This document shows positions 46,043 to 53,228 of a DNA stretch of 64,000 bases, in pieces. The position numbers and the translations under genes are program-made. The stretch spans positions 1,561,753 to 1,625,752 of the forward strand of contig CATQHL010000001.1 of NCBI GenBank assembly GCA_958295925.1. Direction: 5' to 3'. The notes under the pieces were generated by a model, which searched no databases, had not been told where the DNA came from, and saw only the letters and a program-made list of their open reading frames with translations. The DNA is from an uncultured Acidimicrobiales bacterium. GTDB lineage: Bacteria; Actinomycetota; Acidimicrobiia; Acidimicrobiales; CATQHL01. Each line of letters begins with the position of its first letter. The first letter of the stretch is position 1.

Positions 46043-48499
46043 CTAGTCACAGGCCTCGCAGGTTTCCGGGTTCTCAAGCGAGCAGGCCAGATCAGCCCCG
46101 CCCCCGCCCATCCCAGACCCGCCCCCGCCGTTCGCCGAGGTCTGGTTGATGTTCGTCGCCGCCCGCGACCGCAGGTAGTAGGTGGTCTTCAGTCCCTTGC
46201 GCCAGGCGTGGATGTACATGGAGGAGAGCTTCCCGATGGTGGGCGTCTCCATGAACAGGTTCAGGGACTGGCTCTGGTCGATGAACTCCCCCCGCTCCGC
46301 GGCCATGTCGATGAGCGACCGCTGCGGTATCTCCCAGGCGGTGCGGTAGAGCAGGCGAAGCTCCTCAGGGATGCCCTTCACCTCGGCAATCGACCCTCCG
46401 CTGCGTTTAAGCGTCTCCACCATCCCGGGCGTCCACATCCCGATTTTCTGCAGGTCGCGCACAAGGTAGCGGTTGACCTGCAGAAACTCCCCGGAGAGAG
46501 TCTCCCGCTTGAACAGGTTGGAGACCTGCGGCTCAATGCATTCGTAGCAGCCGGCAATCGAGGCGATGGTGGCTGTGGGCGCCACGGCGATGAGCAGGGA
46601 GTTCCGCAGCCCCCATTTGGCAATGCGCCCCCGCAGGGCGTCCCAGCGGGCCGTGTCAGTCACCTCGGCGCCCCACAGGTCCATCTGCAGCTTCCCATCC
46701 GCCGTACGTGTCTTCGCAAAGCCCGGGTGCGGGCCGTGCTCGGCGGCCAGGCCGCAGGAGGTCGAGAGCGCCCAGTAGTAGATCTCCTCTGAGATGCGCC
46801 GGGACAGTTCACGGGCCTCCCGCGAGTCGAACGGCAGCCGAAGCTGGAAGAAGACGTCCTGCAGCCCCATCAGCCCCAGCCCGATCGGTCGCCACGCCTC
46901 GTTGGAGCGCCCCGACGAGGCGATGGGGTAGTAGTTGAGGTCGATCACACGGTCGAGAAACTTCACGGCGGTGCACACCACCTCGCCCAGCCGGTCAAAG
47001 CGGAATTCGCCCCCGCTCACCAGCCGCCCCACGTTCACCGAGCCGAGGTTGCACACGGCCGTCTCCTCGTTGCTGGTCACCTCCAGTATCTCGGTGCACA
47101 AGTTCGACAGGTGGACGACGCGCCCGTCGGCGCCCGTCTGGTTGCACTTCAGGTTGGCGGAGTCCTTGAAGGTCATCCAGCCGTTGCCGGTCTGCGCCAG
47201 GGTGCGCATCATCCTTATGTAGAGCTGGCGGGCAGGCACCCGCCGCTCGTACAGGTCGTCGGCCTCGGCCTGCAGGTAGGCGCGCTCGAACTCCTCCCCG
47301 TAGAGGTCTGTGAAGTGAGGCACCACCTTCGGGTCAAACAGCGACCACTGCCAGTTGTTCTCCACCCGCTCCATGAACACGTCGGGTATCCAGTTGGCCA
47401 GGTTCAGGTTGTGGGTGCGCCGGGCCTCGTCGCCGGCGTTGTCGCGCAGCTCAAGGAACTCCTCTATGTCAGCGTGCCACGTCTCGAGGTAGACGCAGGC
47501 CGCCCCCTTCCGCCGCCCGCCCTGGTTGACGGCCGACACCGAGCTGTCCAGTGTCTTCAGCCACGGCACGATGCCGTTCGACAGGCCGTTCGTGCCCCCG
47601 ATGAGCGACCCCCTGCTGCGGACTCGGCTGTAGCTCACCCCGATTCCCCCGGCGTGCTTGGAGAGCAGGGCGATGTCGGTGTAGCGGTTGTAGATCGACT
47701 CCAGGTCGTCGGCTGGCGAGTCCAGCAGGTAGCAGGACGACATCTGCGGGTGCGTGGTGCCGGAGTTGAACAGGGTCGGGCTCGAGGGCAGGTATTCGAG
47801 CGATGAGATGAGGTTGTAGAAGTCGGTCGCCTCGGCCACCTCGGTGGACAGGCCGCACGCCACCCGCATCAGGAAAAACTGCGGCGACTCGATCACGAGG
47901 CGCGTCGCGGGGTGACGGATCAGGTAGCGGTCGTACACGGTGCGAAGGCCGAAGAACTCGAACAGGTCGTTCCGATCTGCCTTGACTGCGGCGTCGAGCG
48001 CGTCTGCGTGAGCGGCCACAAACTCGGAGGTCTCGGAACCGACGAGATTCAGCTCGGTGCCCAGGGCCACCGATTCCGAAAACGACTGGATGCCGTGACT
48101 GCTCACCTCCTCGTCGATGTACGTGGTGAGCAGGCGGGCGGCCAGGCGGGAGTAGTTCGGCTCGTCAACCACGAAGGACGCTGCGGTGCGTATGGCCAGC
48201 TCGTCGAGCTCAACGGTCGTGGCCCCGTCGCAGAGGCCGCTGATGGTGCGCGTGGCGACGCGCATCGGATCGACGTCTTCGAGCCCGTCGCCGCTGCGCT
48301 GGACCCGCCGGATGATCTTGTTCGGGTCGACGAGCTCGTAGCTTCCGTCGCGCTTGCGGACGTGCATGAGGGCCGATGTCTTGACGCCCCGTTCGAACTC
48401 GTCGATGTCGGCTGCGAGATCGTCTTCGACTTCGGCGCCGTACTCGACCCTGTAGACCTCCGGCGCTCTAGTGGCACTCGTTGCAGATCGCGTAGTCAC
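46043..48499 (-). CDS. nrdA: Class I ribonucleotide reductase, alpha (catalytic) subunit
   Basis: In this 818-residue protein an ATP-cone (VRKRDGSYELVDPNKIIRRV, about 47-66) is followed by the ten-stranded barrel. The active-site residues are SSCYLL (about 253), NLCTEI (about 464-469; radical Cys with flanking Asn and Glu) and AVCNLGS, and the radical-transfer Tyr pair sits in KTTYYLRSR. The C-terminal redox Cys pair is CEAC after a Gly-rich hinge (NGGGGSGMGGGG) that may be a mild low-complexity expansion. GTG start with GAGAG upstream. An inverted repeat at 48631-48664 may be its operator. Length and motifs are normal. Confidence 0.95.
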   Translation of the reverse strand: MTTRSATSATRAPEVYRVEYGAEVEDDLAADIDEFERGVKTSALMHVRKRDGSYELVDPNKIIRRVQRSGDGLEDVDPMRVATRTISGLCDGATTVELDELAIRTAASFVVDEPNYSRLAARLLTTYIDEEVSSHGIQSFSESVALGTELNLVGSETSEFVAAHADALDAAVKADRNDLFEFFGLRTVYDRYLIRHPATRLVIESPQFFLMRVACGLSTEVAEATDFYNLISSLEYLPSSPTLFNSGTTHPQMSSCYLLDSPADDLESIYNRYTDIALLSKHAGGIGVSYSRVRSRGSLIGGTNGLSNGIVPWLKTLDSSVSAVNQGGRRKGAACVYLETWHADIEEFLELRDNAGDEARRTHNLNLANWIPDVFMERVENNWQWSLFDPKVVPHFTDLYGEEFERAYLQAEADDLYERRVPARQLYIRMMRTLAQTGNGWMTFKDSANLKCNQTGADGRVVHLSNLCTEILEVTSNEETAVCNLGSVNVGRLVSGGEFRFDRLGEVVCTAVKFLDRVIDLNYYPIASSGRSNEAWRPIGLGLMGLQDVFFQLRLPFDSREARELSRRISEEIYYWALSTSCGLAAEHGPHPGFAKTRTADGKLQMDLWGAEVTDTARWDALRGRIAKWGLRNSLLIAVAPTATIASIAGCYECIEPQVSNLFKRETLSGEFLQVNRYLVRDLQKIGMWTPGMVETLKRSGGSIAEVKGIPEELRLLYRTAWEIPQRSLIDMAAERGEFIDQSQSLNLFMETPTIGKLSSMYIHAWRKGLKTTYYLRSRAATNINQTSANGGGGSGMGGGGADLACSLENPETCEACD

Positions 48500-48994
48500 G
48501 GCGGCACTCTCTTTCTAGCTTTCTGGCTGGTCTGTGGGGTTGGCCGCCTGCGCCTTCGGTTTGAAAATGCCTAGGTAATGATTACGGGAGCGTGTCTTGT
48601 TTGAGGCTTGCTGACGACTGTTGTAGTTACGTCTGTGTAACTACAGCAATGTAGTTACACAGACTAAACCACATGTGAGGGCAGACGCAAGACCCTTTTC
48701 CCAAAACCACAGGAACCGTGAGGAAATACGCAGCTAATCCACAGCAAATTCACGGGCAGTCGCTCGGGCAGGGGCTCGCACGGGCAGCCCGTCGGCTGGG
48801 GATCGCTCGCTCGTCGGCACGAGATTGCCGCGCCCGCGGCGACGTCCACAGGGTTCCAACTGAGGCTCGCTCGCTCGCTTGCCGGCGCCAGGGGGTCACG
48901 GCAGCGGCGGCGACGCCCGCCACAGCAGCCGGCCGCCAGGGATTTATCTTATAAATCTTTGTGAATTTAAAGAATTAACGCTAAAATAGCTTGG
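48500..48994 (+). other. Divergent region between nrdA and the molybdate regulator
   Basis: 495 bp without a clear gene. The nrdA-proximal part holds the inverted repeat listed below. The rest (48715-48950) is GC-rich and has no frame I can support. The last 50 bases are AT-rich and probably form the promoter of the regulator. Confidence 0.55.
48621..48664. promoter_or_regulatory. Operator-like inverted repeat upstream of nrdA
   Basis: GTCTGTGTAACTACA (48631-48645) and its exact complement (48650-48664) enclose GCAA. A further half-site TTGTAGTTAC lies at 48621-48630, giving three GTAGTTAC elements in 44 bp. It stands about 125 bp before nrdA. Actinobacterial nrd genes are usually controlled by paired NrdR boxes; the sequence is not a close match to the consensus as I remember it, so the regulator is open. 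A hairpin in RNA is the alternative. Confidence 0.5.
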
Positions 48995-49429
48995 ATTAGC
49001 GAGCTATTTCGTATAGGAAGAGCGGCCGAACTGCTGGGAGTGTCGGTCGATGTCCTCCGGCGCTGGGTGGACGACGGCACCCTCACCGAGCACCGCAGCG
49101 CCGGTGGCCAGCGGCTCGTGGAGGGCACCGAACTCGCCCGGCTCGCGGCGACGCTCGCAGCCGGCGGGGGCGACGAGGCAGTCACGGCGGGCGCAGGCTC
49201 ACGCATCTCCGCCCGCAACCGCTTCGAGGGCCTGGTGACGCGAGTGGTCGTCGACGAGGTGATGGCGCAGATCGAAATCCAGGCGGGCCCGCACAGGCTG
49301 GTCTCTCTCATGACGGCGGAGGCCGCCCTGGCGCTGGGGTTGAAGCCAGGGGTGGCGGCGGCCGCCGTCGTGAAGTCAACCAACGTGATCGTTGAGTTGG
49401 CGGGCCCGGCCCGGCTGCGGGTGGTTTGA
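48995..49429 (+). CDS. MerR-like HTH plus TOBE (molybdate-binding) regulator
   Basis: An N-terminal HTH of the excisionase/MerR sort (FRIGRAAELLGVSVDVLRRW, then a GQRLVEG wing) is joined to one Mop/TOBE domain (SARNRFEGLVTRVVVDEVMAQIEI ... LALGLKPGVAAAAVVKSTNVIVEL) that binds molybdate or tungstate. It stands 9 bp before modA, so it probably senses molybdate and controls the transporter. The first standard start, GTG 49040, would cut off half of the HTH. The frame is open upstream to a stop near 48968, and ATT at 48995 (giving MSELFRIG) fits the family start. Start uncertain, function well supported. Confidence 0.8.
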   Translation: MSELFRIGRAAELLGVSVDVLRRWVDDGTLTEHRSAGGQRLVEGTELARLAATLAAGGGDEAVTAGAGSRISARNRFEGLVTRVVVDEVMAQIEIQAGPHRLVSLMTAEAALALGLKPGVAAAAVVKSTNVIVELAGPARLRVV

Positions 49430-49438
49430 CGACAACAG

Positions 49439-50359
49439 GTGGTTGGCCCGGCTGCGGGTGGTTTGACGGTGGCGGGTGGTTTGACGGCTGCCAATCCGCG
49501 AAGAAGGAGCCGCCTGCTGCGCACTTGCGCCTGCCTGCTCGCGGCGGCCCTGCCGGTGTCTTCCCTGGGCTGCGGCGACGCCTCCTCGCGGCGACAGGTG
49601 ACCGTCTTCGCGGCGTCTTCGCTTACGGTCGTCTTCGCCGAGATGTCCGAGGCGTTCATGCGTGAGCACCCCGACGTGGAGGTCGTCTTGCAATTCGCCG
49701 GGAGCAGTTCGCTGGCGGCTCAGATAAAGGCAGGGGCGAGGGTCGACGTCTTCGCCTCGGCCAACGAACGGGTGATGGCCGACCTGCTCGGCGCAGTGGG
49801 TGGCGACACGGAAGAAGGCGCCGAAGGGGTGGAGGCCGAGCAGGAAGGTGCCGGGTCGCCGCCCCGGCTGCGGCGCACAATCACGCCCGGGGAGGTGGAG
49901 GCCGAGCAGGAAGGCGCCGGCGGAAAAGAGGCGTCCGCCGCCGTCTTCGCCCGCAATCGCCTGGCGCTGGCCACGCCTGCGGACAACCCGGGCGGCGTTC
50001 AGGGCCTGGAGTCGCTGAGCGACCCAGACCTGCTGGTGGCGGCCTGCGCCCCTGAGGTGCCTTGCGGTGCGCTGGCGCGGAAGGTGCTGGCAAACTACGA
50101 CTCGATCGTCGACACCTATGAGCCCAGCGTCCGCTCCGTGCTCGGCAAGCTGCTCCTTGGGGAAGTGGACGCCGGGCTGGTCTATGTCACCGACTTGGCC
50201 GCCGATGGAATACTGCGCTTCGACCTGCCGAGTTCGCCCACCGCCTCGTATCACCTGGTCGTGCTCGGAGACGGGCGGGCGGCGCAGGCGTTTGCCGACT
50301 TCGTGCTGTCGCCGCCTGCCCGCTCAATCCTGGCGAGGGCAGGCTTCCTGCTGCCGTGA
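49439..50359 (+). CDS. modA: Molybdate ABC transporter, substrate-binding lipoprotein
   Basis: The signal peptide ends in a lipobox (SSLGC), followed by QVTVFAASSLTVVFAEM, FAGSSSLAAQIKAGARVDVFASAN, ARNRLALATP, VPCGALARKV and GEVDAGLVYVTDL, the line-up of ModA with its oxyanion-binding Ser residues. An insert of about 40 residues after MADLLGAVG is made from two copies of GVEAEQEGAG (66-bp offset). GTG 49439 lies within a repeated CCCGGCTGCGGGTGG element; later GTG/TTG codons are equally possible starts. The stop overlaps modB (GTGA). Confidence 0.9.
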   Translation: MVGPAAGGLTVAGGLTAANPRRRSRLLRTCACLLAAALPVSSLGCGDASSRRQVTVFAASSLTVVFAEMSEAFMREHPDVEVVLQFAGSSSLAAQIKAGARVDVFASANERVMADLLGAVGGDTEEGAEGVEAEQEGAGSPPRLRRTITPGEVEAEQEGAGGKEASAAVFARNRLALATPADNPGGVQGLESLSDPDLLVAACAPEVPCGALARKVLANYDSIVDTYEPSVRSVLGKLLLGEVDAGLVYVTDLAADGILRFDLPSSPTASYHLVVLGDGRAAQAFADFVLSPPARSILARAGFLLP

Positions 50360-51168
50360 GGAGCGTCCGCCGGGCTCGCCCGGAACTGCGCAGCCGCTCG
50401 GTCTGGCCGGTGGCGGCGTTGGCGTTGGCGGCGTTGGCGTTTCTGGCCACGCCGGTAGCGGGGCTGCTGCAGCGGGCTCCCTGGTCAAACCTGTTTGGGC
50501 TGCTTGCCGCTCCCAGGGCGCTGGACGCCCTGGCCACCTCAGCGGTCACAAGCCTTGCGGCGGCCGGCCTGTCGGTGCTGGCGGGACTGCCGCTGGCGCA
50601 GGTGCTCTCGCGAGCCCGTCCCTGGGCGCGTCGGGTGATGCGCGCCCTGGTTCTGCTGCCGATGGTGCTGCCGCCGGTGGTCGGCGGGACGGCGCTGCTC
50701 TTAGCGCTCGGTCGACGCGGGCTTCTGGGGCAGTGGCTGGATCGCCTCTGGGGCTGGTCGCTGCCGTTCACCACCGCAGGCGCCGTGGTGGCGGCGACGT
50801 TCGTGGCCTTGCCCTTCTTCGTGGTGACCGCCGAGGCCGCCCTGCGCAGCTTCGACGCCAGGCTGGGCGAGGCTGCCCGCACGCTTGGGGCGCGCCCGTC
50901 CACGGTGTTTCGGCGAGTCACGCTGCCGCTCATCCGGCCGGCCGTGGCGGCGGGAGCGGCCCTGGCCTGGGCGAGGGCGCTGGGCGAGTTCGGGGCGACC
51001 ATCACTTTTGCCGGCAATGTCGCCGGTCGCACGCAGACCCTGCCGCTCGCCGCCTTCGTGGCGCTGGAGTCGGGACGGCCGGACGAGGCGGTTGCGCTGA
51101 GCGTGCTGCTTCTGGCGGTTTCCCTGGCGGTGCTGGTCGGGCTGCGCGACCACTGGCTGGCGCGATGA
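50356..51168 (+). CDS. modB: Molybdate ABC transporter, permease
   Basis: This 270-residue permease has about five to six membrane helices (PVAALALAALAFLATPVAGLL first). The EAA loop that contacts the ATPase is well kept: GEAARTLGARPSTVFRRVTLP, then ARALGEFGATITFAGN and RTQTLPLA, which are typical of ModB/CysU permeases. It overlaps modA and modC by 4 bases each. Normal length, no insert. Confidence 0.93.
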   Translation: MRSVRRARPELRSRSVWPVAALALAALAFLATPVAGLLQRAPWSNLFGLLAAPRALDALATSAVTSLAAAGLSVLAGLPLAQVLSRARPWARRVMRALVLLPMVLPPVVGGTALLLALGRRGLLGQWLDRLWGWSLPFTTAGAVVAATFVALPFFVVTAEAALRSFDARLGEAARTLGARPSTVFRRVTLPLIRPAVAAGAALAWARALGEFGATITFAGNVAGRTQTLPLAAFVALESGRPDEAVALSVLLLAVSLAVLVGLRDHWLAR

Positions 51169-51986
51169 GGCGCACGACGGGCGCCGCCGCTACAGGCACA
51201 TCGGCGTCTTTGCGCGCCAATCCTGTGAGTGTCGACGCCGAGGTCTTTCTGCGGCTGGCCGATTTCGTGCTGGATGTGCGCCTGGCCGTGGCGGCGGGTG
51301 AGGTTGTGGCTGTCACGGGGCCGAACGGCTCCGGCAAGACGACGCTGCTGCGCGCCCTGGCAGGTCTTGCGCCGCTTGAGAGGGGGCGCGTCACGCTGGG
51401 CGGGCGTGTGGTGGACGACCCCTCCGCCGGCGTCTGGCTGCCGCCCGAGCGGCGTGGGATCGGCTACGCCTTTCAAGACCTGCGCCTCTTCCCGCATCTG
51501 AGCGTCCTGGCAAACGTCCAGTTCGGCCTCACCTGCGAGCCGCAGGTCGGGCGCCTAACGCAGGGCGGGCGCCTTGCACAAATCGGCGCCTTGAGGCGGG
51601 CCGCCATGGATAAGGGTGTATTCAGGGCCGCTGCGCCGCGACTCGCTGCGCGCCGGCAGGCGCCCCGATCCCCTGCGCCCCGGCAGGCGGCGATGGATTC
51701 TCTCGAGGCTGTGGGCATGGCGGAATACGCCGCCGTGCGACCGGGCAAACTCTCCGGAGGTCAGGCCCAGCGTGTGGCGCTGGCCAGGGCGCTCGCCAAA
51801 AGGCCGCCGCTGCTGCTGCTTGACGAGGCCCTTTCCGCCATCGACGACGACGTCCGCCCTCGTCTGCGACAGCTGGCGGCCAGATCGGGGGCAACCGTCC
51901 TGATGGTCAGCCATGAGCGTGAGGCGCATAAAATCGCCGATCGGCTGGTGGCCATCGAGCACGGAAGAGCGGCAAACAGTCCCTAA
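51165..51986 (+). CDS. modC: Molybdate ABC transporter, ATPase (short form)
   Basis: This 273-residue ABC ATPase has Walker A GPNGSGKTT, Q-loop AFQDLRLFPHL, signature LSGGQAQRVALARAL, Walker B LLLLDEALSAID (Ala where Pro is usual) and H-loop VSHE. An insert of about 45 residues rich in Arg/Ala/Gln (VGRLTQGGRLAQ ... RRQAPRSPAPRQA) lies in the helical domain before the signature. The TOBE domain that ModC normally carries at its C-terminus is missing; the TOBE of the upstream regulator may be the only molybdate sensor here. ATG overlaps the modB stop. Confidence 0.9.
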   Translation: MRRTTGAAATGTSASLRANPVSVDAEVFLRLADFVLDVRLAVAAGEVVAVTGPNGSGKTTLLRALAGLAPLERGRVTLGGRVVDDPSAGVWLPPERRGIGYAFQDLRLFPHLSVLANVQFGLTCEPQVGRLTQGGRLAQIGALRRAAMDKGVFRAAAPRLAARRQAPRSPAPRQAAMDSLEAVGMAEYAAVRPGKLSGGQAQRVALARALAKRPPLLLLDEALSAIDDDVRPRLRQLAARSGATVLMVSHEREAHKIADRLVAIEHGRAANSP

Positions 51987-52094
51987 AGTCCCGGCCAACG
52001 CGACGCAGCCGCCCTGGCATATTCACAGGCGCCCCCGGCCTAAAGACGCCGCGCGGGGCGGCTTCAGGAAGGTCAGGCCGCCCCATTATGCTGA

Positions 52095-53228
52095 TTGGCC
52101 GTGAGCCTCGAAGTCTTCCTGGCCCAGGCCGAGCCCCAGCCCTCTGCAACCACCGTCATCGACGTCTGTGGCGCCGATCCAAGCTGGCTGTGCCGCTGGA
52201 TGTGGGAGCGCACCGGCAACGAACTGGTTTCCTCGGCGTCCGACTGGCTCATTGGCCGTCCTCTCAAGATCGTCATCATCCTGCTTGCCACCTTCCTGGC
52301 CAGTCGCCTTGCCCGGAGGGTGGTCAGGGGGCTGTCCGAGCGCATCGCCAAGACCAGCACCCACCAGAGGCTTCAGAAAATCCGCTCCCACGGACCGGGC
52401 AAACTTCTCGTGGAAGGCGACGATCAGGACCATTCACGCGCCCAGGCCCGCGCCGACACCCTGGCCACGGTGCTCGGCAGCGTCATCTCGGCGGTTGTCT
52501 GGAGCGTTGCGGTGCTCCTGATTCTCGGTGAGTTCAACATCAACCTCGGCCCGCTCATTGCGGGCGCAGGCATTGCGGGGGTGGCCATCGGTTTCGGCGC
52601 CCAGTCCATGGTGAAGGACTTCATCTCAGGGCTGTTCATGCTTATTGAAGATCAGTTCGGCGTGGGAGACGTGGTCGATCTGGGTCACGCCACCGGCACG
52701 GTTGAGGCGGTCACCTTGCGCGCCACCACGCTGCGCGACATCGCCGGCACGGTCTGGCACATCCCAAACGGGGAGATCAGCAGGGTGGGCAACAAGTCGC
52801 AACTCTGGTCGCGGGCGATGTTGGACGTGGAGGTCGCCTACGACACAGACCTTCGTCTGGCGGAGGGTGTCATCCAGCGGGTTGCCAATGAACTCTGGGA
52901 TGACCCTGAGTGGGGTGGCGACGAACTGATCAGCCAACCGGAGGTCTGGGGCGTCCAGACTCTGGGGGCGAGCGGAATCGCCATCCGTCTCGTGATCAAG
53001 ACGCAGCCCGCAATGCAGTGGAAGGTGGAGAGGGAGCTCCGCATGCGCATCAAAGAGGCCTTCGACGAGGCGGGCATCGAGATTCCGTTCCCGCAGCGCA
53101 CGGTCTGGCTGCGACAGCAGGGCGATTACTTCCCCGCCCCTTCGCCGCCACCGGAGTCGATTGCTGTGGCCGTGCCTCCCAGGTACGAGTCCGACAGGCG
53201 CGCAGGCGACGAGGAGGACGAGGGCTAG
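52095..53228 (+). CDS. MscS-family mechanosensitive channel
   Basis: This 377-residue protein has a membrane helix at about 55-75, two more around 125-175, and a pore-lining helix with the MscS pattern (AGAGIAGVAIGFGAQSMVKDFISGLFMLIEDQF). A beta domain (VGDVVDLGHATGTVEAVTLRATTLRDIAGTVWHIPNG) and a C-terminal alpha/beta domain follow. Such channels release solutes on hypo-osmotic shock. TTG 52095 and GTG 52101 are both possible starts. Its stop overlaps the convergent valS stop in the four bases CTAG. Firm family assignment. Confidence 0.92.
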   Translation: MAVSLEVFLAQAEPQPSATTVIDVCGADPSWLCRWMWERTGNELVSSASDWLIGRPLKIVIILLATFLASRLARRVVRGLSERIAKTSTHQRLQKIRSHGPGKLLVEGDDQDHSRAQARADTLATVLGSVISAVVWSVAVLLILGEFNINLGPLIAGAGIAGVAIGFGAQSMVKDFISGLFMLIEDQFGVGDVVDLGHATGTVEAVTLRATTLRDIAGTVWHIPNGEISRVGNKSQLWSRAMLDVEVAYDTDLRLAEGVIQRVANELWDDPEWGGDELISQPEVWGVQTLGASGIAIRLVIKTQPAMQWKVERELRMRIKEAFDEAGIEIPFPQRTVWLRQQGDYFPAPSPPPESIAVAVPPRYESDRRAGDEEDEG

